A DNA stretch of 64,000 nt from Delphinus delphis (GCF_949987515.2 NC_082694.2:41357951-41421950); one strand, 5' to 3'; numbered from the stretch's first letter, positions 24,211 to 36,200 are shown. The notes: generated by a model not told the origin, from the letters alone. Numbers and translations are program-made.

Positions 24211-26479
24211 AAATGATAAAACAGTAGCTTAAGCAGAAAAAAATCTGCCCAATTTATAAAAGTAATTAGAAATATGGCACTTAAAAATATTCTACAGATA
24301 TATGCAAGTTGATCTTTGTTGGAAAACATAATAATTATCTACCTAATCATCACACTTTACAGTTCAATGTCAACAGTCATGATTCCACAGACTAAAGCGA
24401 GAAGAAAGGTAGACAACTGAAGAAAAATCTGAATATAAGTACTTGAACTGAATTAACTGAATTGAGGAATATATAATATACAATGTAAATAAATTATGCA
24501 TATGTGTTTTATATTAATAATTTGGTAAAGGAAATTATTTAGTTTAACAAAAACTTACAATTCTACATTAAAAATATAACAGAAATGTATAAAACCAAAA
24601 ACTTCATACTATAAGCTAATACCCACTACACAGAAAAGAATAGATGGCAGATTTGAAAACTCAGTGTTTAAATCCATGAAGTTTCCCTAAGTTTTTGATG
24701 TTATCACTTTTACCTTTATCTAGACCAGAATCGTTCATAGTAGCACAACTGAAATGGACTTATTTGTTGAGTGAATTAATGAACTTTCTCAAATGTTTAA
24801 TATACAATAAAGCAACCTAGGTAATTTAAAAATAGTGTGCCTGTTTATAGTAGCTGCTGTTAATAACAAGTTGAAGCAGAGAAGCAATGCGCAAATGTTT
24901 GCCTTTTCTCTGCCTCGAAGCATATCAAGAATCCACATTTAAGAAGGGAAGGAGGGAAACTCAGTTTCATTCCACTATTGATCTATCAGACAGGAACTTA
25001 ATCAATCTTCTTTATAAGCTATTAAAGCTGAGCTTGAGAAATGAACTCACCTGATGCATTCAACATTGATTGCCTCTTTCTAAAGACTGAATGCGTCAGT
25101 CTTATCTACTACTACAGCTGTGATTCAATTTTTAAGGGGCAAGATTTTCCCTTCATTAGTTTCCCCAAAATGCTCCAATTAAGAAAAAGCAGTTTTGATA
25201 GTGGTCCACAGTGAATGACAAAAACAAAATGAAGACCATCACCCTCAATTTCAGTCACAGCCTCCAGAGAAAATGAGAGACCGAAAGCACACGTTCACCA
25301 AAGGAAATTCAGCACTAGTCTCCCAAGACCCTTCTCTCGTGTGAATTCTGGAGAAAGCTTTGGCAGCATAAACTAAAGTTGAGACCTTAAGCTCAAATAA
25401 ATCTTGCAAATTCAAAGGGAAACTCAAGGCAGCTATAAATCCGTCTTTACTGCATAGACTGCATTTCAGCCAGGGGCTTCTATATGTAGTATTAGGTTAC
25501 GTGACATCCCATTCAGCATCTAACTACCTCATACATAGAGGCAGAGAGGTCATTTTATATTTACAGGGCACCCCCAAAGTGCTAGATGCTATACACTGAG
25601 GGTGGCAGGAGCGGGGGCGGCCCCACGTTTTCAGTTTATTAGGAAAGGTTAATAGCACAAATCCTCAATGACCAAAGAGAGTTCCCTTCGGCTCAGCTTT
25701 CTGGTTTCCATTTCCTCTTTCTAGGTCCCCTAACAGTCAAGAAATTAAATACTGGGAGAAGCAGCAATAAAGAGTTGTCTCTTGAGGGTATCTGCCCAGT
25801 TCAATATGGAAATATTGCCAACCCCCTAATATAATAAGAACAACATTTCCCCCGGATTTGTTGTTAGCTTGTCTTCCTGAGGTAGGTAAGAGGGGACAGA
25901 AATATCTAGTGCAAACCCCAACTTCTCCTGCCTTTCTCTCTCCCCTCTGCAGATGTAACACAGCTCCATCACAGGCTTTTGGGTGGCTTTGACAGGGTCT
26001 GATTTTCACTGGCTCCCCAGTCATACTCACCTGAATCCTTTCACAACATTTCTAATGAATTCACCCACAGGCAGGGACTGGAGCAAAGTACAGAGAGAAG
26101 CAGAGAGCCTAGGGCAACATTCCATACCAGAACCCTCTCCCGCACCCTCCTTCCCAACTGTCTTCTGGAAGCTTCTCTGAAGCAGGTTAGGAAAGGGATT
26201 AGATGGAGCCACACTAAGGGCCACACAGCCACTGGCTTGAATTCCTTCCTCAGCATTTTCACCAGCCTCCGAGCTCTTCAGCCTCATTCTCAGTAAAAGA
26301 ATCAACCTCTTTGCTATTAAAGATGCTGTTCAATGTGTGAATTCCCTTAGAAATCCAAGGAGTTAATGGCCTCAATATTTCTAGAACACCTAATACATTC
26401 AGGAGGATGGGATGCAGTATGGGGTCTAATGTTTATTTATTGCAAAAGTCAAGAATAGCTGGAAGTCCATTAAGAGGAT
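24211..26479. other. Unassigned, repeat-poor sequence
   Basis: 24.2-24.9 kb is very AT-rich. From about 24.9 to 26.4 kb the composition is balanced and no repeat is recognised, which is compatible with conserved noncoding DNA. A short GC-rich word cluster (GCGGGGGCGG) lies at 25611-25620. On the minus strand, 26031-26077 is bounded by splice-like signals (see findings). Overlapping frames on both strands at 25737-26305 match no protein I know. Confidence 0.45.
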
Positions 26480-26830
26480 GTTCAGCAGATTATATTAATT
26501 TGCAATTAATTTTCAGTGGTATTTATGAGAGAACCCTTTAATCAGCATAATTCAGACTTTGGAAATTATAATATTAACTAATATTAATTAAATAATAATT
26601 TATAAATTTCAATAGTTTTAATTATCTTTTGATTAAATTACCTGTTAGTCAATTCCACACTGCTTTTGATATTAATTAGCTAGCTTAAACATGATCTACT
26701 GAAACTACTCCCCCATGGATTAAGGCATATTGTCTAAACAGGTCAACACTGAGATACTTAAGTGTGACAATTTAGATTGCCTGATTAGGGAAATTAATTG
26801 TTTAAGGCACTGGCTTTTTCATTCTCACTT
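26480..26830. promoter_or_regulatory. Candidate noncoding regulatory block rich in TAAT sites
   Basis: Not a repeat I recognise. It holds many homeodomain-type cores: ATTAATT near 26494, AATTAAT near 26505, CTTTAATC near 26537, ATTAATTAA at 26583, TTTAATTATC near 26618, ATTAATTAGC near 26671 and AAATTAATTG near 26791. It also has a bicoid/OTX-type GGATTA at 26717-26722 and an NKX2-like TTAAGTG at 26758-26764. Dense AT-rich cores also arise by composition alone, so function is inferred only. Confidence 0.3.
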
Positions 26831-27219
26831 TGCCAGCGGGTAAGGTCTTTAAAATATGCCCTGGGTTTCCCTAGGCCCGAATTCTGAGACAACCCACATT
26901 CTGTTCTTCCCCCTCTCGTCGGTCCCCCACTCCTTCTCTATCCTGTTACGGAACATTCCAGTCTTCTGAGACCTAAATTAGTGTCAGCCTATTAATCAGC
27001 CAACAAAATATGTCAGAGGAAAATGAAGTTGCAATCCCACCTCCCTCTACAGGCCGATGGCTCTGCCCCTCTCAGCGGGCTGTCTCTGCCCATGGAGCTG
27101 GGACCACAGGGCCACAGCCCAATTTAGGCCTCCTCTGTGCAGTGACAAACAGCCCAGACCTCATTTTTTTTTTAATGTTAATATTTAATTTAAAGCCACC
27201 GACCCTCAAGTTCTCACAA

Positions 27220-27302
27220 ATGAGCGCGGCGTCCCTGCACGTGTTGCCCTCTCGCGTTGGCTGGAGCCCCAGCGCCCCCGCCTCCACTGCCCAACCCCGC
27301 CT
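27220..27302. promoter_or_regulatory. Small CpG-dense, GC-box-bearing patch
   Basis: Within AT-rich surroundings this 83-bp patch holds about eight to ten CpGs (GAGCGCGGCGTCC, CTCTCGCGTTGG, CAGCGCCCCCGCC, ACCCCGCCTCC) and two Sp1-like CCCGCCTCC/CCCCGCC words. It is not a SINE or the LTR. The 123-codon frame running over it (27010-27381) has no recognisable domain. It could be a small promoter or enhancer for an unannotated noncoding transcript. Confidence 0.3.
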
Positions 27303-27400
27303 CCCTCTTCAGAAGTTCAGATCTTCTGAAAATGGGTCTTTAGGAACCAGTTATCAAAGTGACAGTTCAGATTACTCATGAGTGTCACCCAAAAAGGCAG

Positions 27401-28549
27401 AGGGATATACACTAAACAAATAGTGAGAGAGGGATTTTAATTTTTTTTGCCCCCTGAAACACAAAAAAAGCATACTGGTTTCCAGAAGCTCCAACTGACC
27501 ATCTCCTCTGAGGAAACACCAAGTGAGTACTGAGGCTCACACCAGCTAAGGGGACATAACTTTGGTCACAGATAGTTCTGATACGGGGGAAAAAATCCTC
27601 ACCAAGAAGGTGTTACAGTTTTTACAAAACAGAAGGTGCAAGTGGTCATTTTAGGTTATTCATATTATAACATGTTTTATATGCTAAATAATTTCATCCC
27701 AGAACTCATTATTTACAATGATTTATGAGGATAAATTATATTTTAGAGCCCTTGACTTTCTCCAGACTGTATCTGATATGAGTGTCCTGCACTAGAGCTG
27801 AGAATAGTATAGTACTTGCACATGAAAGCCACAGCAGCACATGAAGTAAAATAAAATTTCACAAACAAGAAAAAAAAGAGTTTGTAATTTCCAAGTGTTG
27901 GCTGTTACTTCTGACTTATGTCACATAGTTTTGCCATTTATATAAGCTAAGCCTCTAAAATGTACATATGATATAAGAAGGGATATATTGCATACTTCTG
28001 AATTATTTTTATATCTATTATGGTTTTCTGTAATTCAGGGTCCAGTGATTTTCTTTTGGTTTTACCTTCCATTGCTTAGCCTATTCTTAAAAAAAAAGGA
28101 ATGAGTTGTTTCCTTACCAGACACAATATAGAAAATTCTTCTCTCTACATATTATGCTTGGAAAGAACATAGTTGTTTGTTTGTTTTTCCAAAAAGTGAT
28201 TTTAAATGACTTGTAATTATTTGAACAGTGTTAAACTTACCTTCATGGTGTATTTCTGAATGGATGACTGATAAATTGTTCAAATGACAGGGAGTTTTTG
28301 TATAAATACAAATGACAAATTCTGTTAGTTATTTTGATAAAGGCGACAGGGAGTGGGAGGGATAGGGACGAATGACCATAACATGAGAATTTTAGAAATA
28401 TATAATTTTATATTTATTCAATTCATAAACATGAAATCATGAGTTATGAAAAAAGGAATTGACTGTCTGAAAATACTTGCTCTAACAAGAACTCAAATCT
28501 TCAGTTACACAGCACAAAGAGAAAGCTAACTACAGGTGGGGCTCATTGG
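27401..28549. other. Unassigned AT-rich sequence
   Basis: No gene or confidently named repeat. Single-copy-like. Confidence 0.4.
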
Positions 28550-29154
28550 GAAAATAGCACTTAAAATAAAGCTACATCTCAATTGGAAATCACTTATATA
28601 TAATGTGTGAAATACAAAATACCTGAAAATAACCATAATGAGAAAGGTCCAGAAATGGAAGAAAAAAAAAAGCTTTCCTGAGCTATAAAAAAGACTCAAA
28701 TAAATGGAGAGACATAGTTCTCTTGAATTGGAAGACCCATCATTGTAAAAAATGCAAAAAGATTTCCAAACTAATACATAGTTGTACATAATTTCAGTTA
28801 AAATCCAACTTTTTTGAATTGGTCCTTCAAATGCTCATCTGTCAAAACTAAGTAAGAAGAATGGGCAATAAGAATTTGAAAAGAGTATTGGGGAGGGAAC
28901 TGACACTGTCAGTTATTGAAACGGATCACAAAACTATAATGGTTAAAGCAGTATGACGCTGGTTCCAAAACACCAATCATATAAAGCGATAGAATAGAAA
29001 TCTCTGCAAACAAATGCAAAAGGATACTACTGTTCACTGTTAAAATGATGGCATTTCTATCAGTGAAAAAAGAAGCAAGGTCCTGGGATCTTTGGTAAAC
29101 TATTTGCGAACGAAAAATGTGTCACACTTGTATCACATTATATTAAAAAGAAAA
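28550..29154 (+). mobile_element. Old L1 ORF2 fragment
   Basis: AAATAAATGGAGAGACATAG, CTCTTGAATTGGAAGACCCA and GCAAAAAGATTTCCAAACTA, then AGCAGTATGACGCTGGTTCC and ATAGAATAGAAATC, are diverged L1 ORF2 text in sense. It is broken by stops in all frames and is dead. Confidence 0.72.
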
Positions 29155-30345
29155 ATCATTCCTCCAGTAATCTTCCAACAAAATTTTTATCAAGTGCCTC
29201 TATGTTCTAGGCACTAGTTGCACTTCCCAGGTATAGAACAGCGAAGGAAGGTAGGAACGGAGGTGGGAAGGTAGGAAGGAAGGGGAAGGGAGAAGGGAAG
29301 TCCTTGACTTATATGAGTTCATATTCTGGAGCAGTCAGACATATTGGGTCAACCAGATAGTTAACCAAGCAACCAATTAACCGATAATATCATTTTAGAT
29401 AGCAATAAGTGCTTTGAAGAAAACTAACTATACTGTAAGAGTAACAGGAGGGCCAGACCTTCGGATAGGATGGTCAGAGAGGGCGTTTCTAAGGAGCTGA
29501 TATTTGAGAGGAGACCTAGATGAAGTGAAGGCACAAACTGTGTGTTTGGGGGCAGCGCTTTCCAGGTAGAGGTAACTGCAAGAACAAAGGCCCTGAGTAG
29601 CGAGCATGCTTACATGTTCAACAGCTGCCAGTGTGGTTGGAACCCGGAAGCGGGGTGGGAAGCAAGGAAGCCTGGAGCCAGGTCATGCAGGGTCTCACAG
29701 GCCATGGTGAGAACTTAGCATTTTGTACTATGTGTGACGGGGGGGGACGGAGGGGTTGACATGATCTAATTTACACTTTGAGAGTATTACTTTTTTGTGA
29801 AAAGTAGACTATCAGAGGCCTGACTGAAAGCAAGGAGACCTATTAGGAACTCTTGCTGTGATCCAGGTGGGAGTTGTGGTGACTTAGAGATAAGGTAATC
29901 ATAAATGGTTGGATTGGGACTTCCCTGGTGGCGCAGTGGTTAAGAATCTGCCTGCTAATGCAGGGGACATGGGTTCGAGCCCTGGTCTGGGAAGATCCCA
30001 CATGCCGCAGAGCAACTAAGCCCGTGCACCACAATTACTGAGCCTGCACTCTAGAGCCCGCAAGCCACAACTACTGAGCCCATGTGCCACAACTAATGAA
30101 GCCCGCGTGCCTAGAGCCTGTGCTCTGCAACAAGAGAAGCCACGGCAATGAGAAGCCCGCACACCACAAGGAAGCGTAGCCCCCGCTCGCCGCAACTAGA
30201 GAAAGCCTGCATGCAATGAAGACCCAAAGCAGCCAAAAATAAAATTAATTAATTAACTTTTTAAATAAATAAATAAATGGTTGGATTCAGGACACTTTGA
30301 GGGCAAAACCAACAGGATTTGCTTATATATTGGCTGTGGGACATA
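29155..30345 (-). mobile_element. L2 LINE 3' part, antisense, split by a SINE
   Basis: ATCAAGTGCCTCTATGTTCT, GATATTTGAGAGGAGACCTA, GGTAACTGCAAGAACAAAGG, CCAGTGTGGTTGGAACC, GGGGTTGACATGATCTAATT and, after the SINE, CAAAACCAACAGGATTTGCT are antisense L2 in correct order. A GGAA-rich stretch (29243-29297) has expanded inside it. Confidence 0.85.
29916..30272 (+). mobile_element. Long CHR-type SINE inserted in L2
   Basis: Starts GGGACTTCCCTGGTGGCGCA with a well-preserved tRNA-like head (GGGTTCGAGCCCTGGTCTGG), long body and an AT-rich tail. A perfect 15-bp target duplication ATAAATGGTTGGATT flanks it (29901-29915 and 30273-30287), and the L2 reads through when one copy and the SINE are removed. 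Confidence 0.97.
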
Positions 30346-33212
30346 AATTATCTGCATGATGCAAGAAAAAATAACCAAAACAATATCATCATATTGATAA
30401 TATAAATATTTTAGCCAAAATGAAAATCTTGGATAGAATACAAAATAAAGGCTTTTCAATAAGCAGAAAAAAATAGTTTTTTCACTAGTGAAAGAATGGT
30501 GGATGATTCCATAAATCACGTATTCAGAATCTGAGAGGCAGACAATTACTTTAAGGTTCTGTAGGAGGCGCCATTGTCTACTGAACTTTAGTTTCCTCTT
30601 CTGACCTCTGTCCCCACTAGTAGATGCCACTGGATGCATTAGAATGGAGTTCATAATAGGGAAAAAAAAATTAAATCCATAGTACCCGAAGTCTCATTTC
30701 AATAATTATTTTCAACCTGAGCAACCATCAGCTGCTTTGCCAGGGGTGCTGACACAGCTGATGATTTAAATTTCTACTCCTCTTATTTTCTCTGCTCATA
30801 TTCTAGAGAAGGGGCTATATGCTGTGAACTGGTCAAAAATTAACGATCCAAATAAAAAATAAAGATGCGATGGTGGCACATATTCATGTGATAAAATAAT
30901 TATATTGTGCTTAGAACTAGCTAAAGTCAAGTTCAGCAACAGTGCTAAAGTTTTGTCATAATTCCTAGAAATTTTTAAAGAAATTGTGATATTTAGCTAA
31001 GGATACCATTACATTTGCTTCTTTGAGTTTACTGACATAATTATTTTTATTTGATTGAGGTAAAGATAATATGTAATATTATTACACACAGTCTGACTTA
31101 CCAAATGTTATTAGAGAGATAAGAAATAAAAATTGATCTTGAAAACTGAGCTAAAAATATTGAATTTGAAATACTGCCCTTTATTTTCGAGCATATGTCT
31201 ATATTCATATCCTTACATATGTCAAATGTTCCCACAATACCTAACTATTAGATGTGAGATATACAGATTTTTCTCCTTTCTGACTTTTATCTAAGATTTT
31301 ACATAGCTCGTAATAATATGTCAACAAAATTGGTGATTGTACTTTGACTTGTAAAATAAAACTCATTTTAGGAGTATCATAAATCTAACAGAGCATGTCT
31401 TGTGTTCTGATTGGTAGAAAATTGGATATTAAACACAAGGGACAAACTGATCTTCTAATTCTGGTACTTGAGTAAGTACTAAAAGAAAAAAGAAAAGAAG
31501 AGAAAAAATCATTACCTGGAGTTGATAGTTTAACTGATCATGATCAATTTGAAGTGCTTATTGCTTAAGTAAATGACCTCTGGGGTGACTTCATTAGCTC
31601 CACATACTGCCAAAGGTTATATCTGAATTCAATTTTATGATTGAGTCTAGGCATATAAAATCTCCAAATAGTGTGAAAGGGTGTAAAAAAAGAAAACAAA
31701 AAAACGAAACAAAAAAACAGATTCCTTCTGAGACAAAGACTGGACTGTGAAAATCCTGCATGCTTCTCTAATTACTGGCTTTTTGTGTGAGTAAATATTT
31801 GAAAAAGGAATGACAGTGCTCTGATACCGTCATCACTTTGATGTTTGCGGTTAGGGAGTGACTAAAATTAGCTACCAGTTCCAAATTTTTAATACTGTAA
31901 ATTACAGATTTGGTCCCCCTGGATCTATTTTATTTGTTTGATGAAGTCTCGTCACCTTTATAGAATTGTAATACCCTATGATGGTTTGATAGGGTTCTAC
32001 CTTCCTCTCCCTCTTAAAAGTGCTACAAAGCATATGCTTATTATTTTGTTAAATTAAGATACATCTTAAATGCTTGTGGAAAGAATTTTACACGCTTCCT
32101 TGAGACATACCAGGCAGAAGAACCAAGAAAGGATGTTTGAAAGAAAGATGAGGCATAGAAACTTCCAATTCTCACATGTTATTGGTAGATGAAATAGGGT
32201 CAAATGTTGTATCCCCAAATTAGGAATAATAGGGTTGGAGAAAAACTGCAGAAATTTATTTTTTAAAATGAAACTCTATTTTTATCCAACTGACCTTGAA
32301 ACCAATATAACGATTCATTTTTCTGATGTTTCACCCTCTTCATATTCCAAAAACCCTATGGTAGTCCCCATCTTTTCTATGAGCCTGTTTCCTAGTGAGT
32401 CTCTTGCTTCAGAGTCCAGGACCACTTTTGTACACCTTTCCACTCTTGTGATCCCCCCCACCCCCACCGGCCACCTTCTTCTCTGTCTCCATGGCAGGCC
32501 TTTTCACACCCAGGGCCACTTGCTACAACCTCAGTCTCAGCCTCTTCCAGAGTCTTCCCTGTGGTCAAGGATCCGGTCTGTGGCAGCAGTGGTCAAAGGG
32601 GAAGGGAGGAGGAAAGGATGTGACCCCCTCAGTGGTCCCTCTTTCCTTCCTCCTTTACCTCACTCTGGCACCCACATAAAGGACTTCACTCCGTAAGTCA
32701 CTAGATACACGACTTAATGCAATTACACTACATCTCTGAACCACCTCAGCTTTTTCACCCAGTGAGACTCAAAACTTCTGCTCTGCCTGCCTTAGTAGGG
32801 CTGCTAAGATAATGCTTATCCATACACTAGAAATGAAATCCTCCTTTGAGGTCTAGCCTTGCTCTTCTGAAGCCCAGGAATTTCTTCTTATTTAACCAAG
32901 TTTCTCAAGTCCTTCTCTGAGTCATTTGCCTGTTTAGGAATAGATACTGTTAGTATTATTTATTTTGTTGCATTTTCTCTGGTCACTTGCTACCTGAAGC
33001 AGATCTTATAATGTGTTTTTCTTTCATGATATGAAACCTAAAACATTTTGGGGTGGATGGTTCCTTAAAATATCAATTATTTTCTGCCTTTGAAAGGCCA
33101 GAGGGCTTCTCATTCGTCATCATCCCATCCCACCCTTCCTCCTTGTCAGGCAGTGGGATTCCACAGTAAGTTCTAAAGTTCTCTTTCGTCACCCAAAGAG
33201 AACAAGACAAAG
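30346..33212. other. Unassigned sequence
   Basis: Mostly single-copy-like AT-rich DNA. It contains the longest open frame in the window (32235-32696 plus, 153 codons, stop-to-stop style with no recognisable domain) and a 133-codon minus frame at 30253-30654 that begins within the L2/SINE junction. Neither is supported as a gene. A paired E-box lies at 30726-30763 (see findings). Confidence 0.4.
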
Positions 33213-33428
33213 TTTTTTTTTTTTTTTTTTTTTTTTGTGATACGCGGGCCTCTCACTGCTGTGGTCCCTCCCGTTGCGGAGCACAGGCTCCGGACGCACA
33301 GGCCCAGCGGCCATGGCTCACAGGCCCAGCCGCTCTGCGGCATGCGGGATCCTCCCTGACCGGGGCACGAACCCGCATCCCCGGCATAGGCAGGCAGACT
33401 CCCAACCACTACGCCACCAGGGAAGCCC
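33213..33428 (-). mobile_element. Short CHR-type SINE
   Basis: Plus strand shows a long T run, then TGATACGCGGGCCTCTCACT through ACGCCACCAGGGAAGCCC, the reverse complement of the short form. Full length. I could not define a clean target duplication (AACAAG is shared on both sides only approximately). Frames at 33173-33409 and 33274-33546 are SINE translations. Confidence 0.95.
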
Positions 33429-33944
33429 CAAACAAGTGCTTTTTAAACCGTATAGAAAACATTTCAAAATATTTGGAATAAACCACTTTGTAGCCAGGTT
33501 GATGGGTTTGCTTTTTGGTAGAGATGGAGAAAAGGAGGAAAGATGAGGTGACTAAGAATTTAGAGTACCTAAGAATGTAACCATTACTACAGTATTCCTT
33601 CAGACGCTACAAATCATAGGCTATGATTGCTAGGAGGAACCTAAACAAATGACATCAGCCCTCTGCTACAGGTAAGGACACTGAGTTTCTGAGAGGCCAC
33701 CTCCTTCCCGAACGCAGTCAGGAATACACACAGAATAGAACCAGGCATCATGCCTCGGGCCCAGCATCCTTTCTTTCCTCGAGCTCATGGTGTCTCTCAG
33801 CTGAAGTGTCTACGCTGTGATATCTCAGAGAAAAAGCAATTAAGTATAACTATCCACACAGCTGACCAACAAAGGCACATGGCTTTCATACAGCAAGGTA
33901 CAATCTGGTGGAAATACCACTTCCATCCTCAGCTGTTCAGATAA
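33429..33944. other. Unassigned spacer
   Basis: Single-copy-like, no feature recognised. A 64-codon frame at 33750-33944 is uninformative. Confidence 0.4.
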
Positions 33945-34085
33945 TTAACACTGTTAGAGTGCTTAAATCATACTCACAGACATTTAATAATTCCAATAAC
34001 CCTATGAGAAAACGTACTTTCTCTTGCCCAAAGCCACAGAGCAAGTAAGTAGTTAACTCCCAGGCTCAAACCACTCAGCAATTAC
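33945..34085 (-). mobile_element. MIR SINE, antisense
   Basis: AATTCCAATAACCCTATGAG, CAAAGCCACAGAGCAAGTAA and CTCCCAGGCTCAAACCACTC are antisense MIR text (CCCTATGAGG, AGGTCACACAGC, GGGATTCGAACCC). Confidence 0.7.
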
Positions 34086-34344
34086 AGAGGCAGTATTAAG
34101 TGCTTGGTGCAGAGAAGACAGAGATTAAAGAGCTCAAACCAGGTAAACAACTACACAAAATCAAGGTAAGCACAGCGATAGTGGTATGCGTGGGATGCAA
34201 TGGAAGCCCAGAGGAGAGGGTCAGATGACTTTTTTGAAATATGTAATGCAAGCTAAGTTTTAAAGAAAGAGAAGACGTTAGCTAGACCAGGAAGTAGGAG
34301 AACGGCAGTTGAGTGACTAAAGAATGTGTGATAGAAATAATGAC

Positions 34345-34525
34345 AGCTCCCTTATATTGAGCACTTGCTATTCTTTATGCTTCACCCATTTCAACTATCC
34401 TATATTGTAGATATAGGTGAAAAATGCCAGGACCAGAGAGATTAAACAATTTCCCCAATGTCACACAGAGCCTAGATTTCAACTTAGACAGGCTTCAGGA
34501 GTCCGCACACTTAATCACTGCCCTA
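34345..34525 (-). mobile_element. MIR SINE, antisense
   Basis: CTTATATTGAGCACTTGCTA, CACCCATTTCAACTATCC, GACCAGAGAGATTAAACAAT, CCCCAATGTCACACAGAGCC and CTTAATCACTGCCCTACACT are antisense MIR, near full length. A second MIR lies just upstream at 33945-34085. Confidence 0.85.
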
Positions 34526-34839
34526 CACTCCACCACTCCCATCATGTGAAAGAACAAGACAGTGCTTGTTCAAGGACAGACCGGTTGTCTGGATTGCAGA
34601 AACACAGAATATGCATGAAAGAAGTGTCCTCCCGTTCTCCTAAAGGCTGGAGAAATGGGCAGGAACCAGGACTTAAATCTCCATTCTCTGCAAGAATGCT
34701 CCAGTGCTTGGTGCTTGGTGTTTGATTCTGCCCTGACAGTGATGGGAATGCCTGCACCTAAACGAGTATTTACCACGGAAGAGGCATAATTCCATCTGTG
34801 ATTAGACAGGTCCTTCTAGAAAACACAAGGGTGATAAAT
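34526..34839. other. Unassigned spacer
   Basis: No gene. Minus frames of 68-71 codons and a plus 102-codon frame overlap here and in the MIR, and are chance frames. Confidence 0.4.
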
Positions 34840-35490
34840 TAGAGGGGGTGAGAATGGAGACAGAGAGACCGCTTGCGGGTTAATAATAACACAGGCAAGA
34901 AGTAGCAATGAATGAAATTAAGATAGTGGTACTGGGTATGGAGAGGAACAGATGCATTCAACAGATATTTAGGGTGTAATATACATAAGACCTCGTGTTT
35001 GAAGGAAGAATCTGAACTCACACCCAGGTTTTATTTATTTTGCAAAAGGTAAATGGTGGTGTTATTCATTTAGACATCAAATATATAGAGGGGGAGAAGA
35101 CTGGGGGCTTTGTGTGGAAATTAGTTCAGCTTTGGACATGATTTTGTGGTACAGTGAGAGAGACCTGAGAATTATCTAGCAGTCAGTTAGGTACACAGGT
35201 TCAGTACTAAAGTTTGCAGAACAACGTGTGGTGTGTCATAGGGAGGGTTACGGATGTGAATAGGAGTAGCCAGGCAGCAATTTTAGAGTCAAAAGAGGAG
35301 CACACGGAAGAGGGAGCCCTGAGAAATGACCATTGAAGGAACTTGTAGGAGAGCGCCCAAGAGGCTGCTTGAGAGAGAGGAGAAACCCAGGAAATTCTGG
35401 TGTCACCAAAGTTCAAGGGAGAAGGAACTTCAAGGAGAGAGGATTGGCCCATAGTATCAACTGTTACAAAAAGGACAAATAAGACAAAAG
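34840..35490 (-). mobile_element. L2 LINE, antisense
   Basis: ACTCACACCCAGGTTTTATT, GTGGTGTTATTCATTTAGAC, AGTTCAGCTTTGGACATG, GGAGCCCTGAGAAATGACC and AGGACAAATAAGACAAAAGC align in order with the more 5' part of the antisense L2 3' region. The 115-codon minus frame (35207-35554) is L2 relic sequence. Confidence 0.6.
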
Positions 35491-36084
35491 CAACCTGGAG
35501 GTAACTGTTGACTTTACACTCACCATCACATTTCTTCAAACCATGTGAGAGCAAAACACCAGTAAGGAAAAATGCAATGACTCCTTTGATAATTCAATTT
35601 GTTTATATGTGGAATCTCCACTGTGTATATAATTATTTACTGCTCCTTAAAGTGCAAGAGAAATTAAGCAGGAATATAAAACAGTACAACTTACAATTTA
35701 TTTGGCCATGCTATATACAATTAGAAAACAATCTCAACCAACAAGTTGGATATAACAGAGCCATGCGAAATTGCACTATGGAGAAAAAGATATGAGTTAA
35801 GAAAGGCAGATTCTGAAACATAAACATTTTATAACAGGTATTAAAGAAGTATATTGTCAGACAGAAGTTTAAGAACTGGTCAGCAGCATCACAGGCCGGG
35901 GTGCTCTAACAAGTTAATCCACCAATGCATCTTTGTTATGCATCCTCTGGGCTCCACACTGCCAGAAGCACTGTAGATGATGCCCTAGAGTATAAGACAG
36001 GGTCTTAGATAAGGGGACAGGCAAGGCTAACACAGAGACAAAAACAGGGGTCAGGAAACAGGGAAATAAGAACAAGAGCTTCTC
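35491..36084. other. Unassigned sequence
   Basis: AT-rich single-copy-like DNA. No gene; a 95-codon frame at 35508-35795 has no recognisable domain. Confidence 0.4.
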
Positions 36085-36200
36085 TGTCAGACAGACCAGG
36101 GATGGAGTTCCCTGCTCCACTCTTACTAGCCTTTAGGCAAGTTAGGTAACTATTCTGTGCTTCAGTGTTGTAATTCATTACATAAAATATTCCATTGTTT
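36085..36200 (+). mobile_element. MIR SINE fragment
   Basis: CAGACAGACCAGGGATGGAG, CCTGCTCCACTCTTACTAGC, TTTAGGCAAGTTAGGTAACT and CTGTGCTTCAGTGTTG are sense MIR (GCCACTTACTAGCTG, GGGCAAGTTACTTAACC, CTGTGCCTCAG). It lies head-to-head with the antisense MIR that follows. Confidence 0.75.

Noticed and set aside
25952..26030. Splice-acceptor-like CTCTCCCCTCTGCAG on the plus strand
   Set aside because: Good acceptor shape but no plausible downstream donor or open frame; left as part of the unassigned stretch.
27010..27381. 123-codon open frame over the CpG patch
   Set aside because: Composition explains the length; its protein text shows no motif I know. A short overlapping minus frame (27072-27287) is equally open.
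32235..32696. Longest open frame in the window, 153 codons on the plus strand
   Set aside because: No recognisable domain and no splice or start context that I trust. A frame of this size is expected by chance somewhere in 64 kb on six frames.
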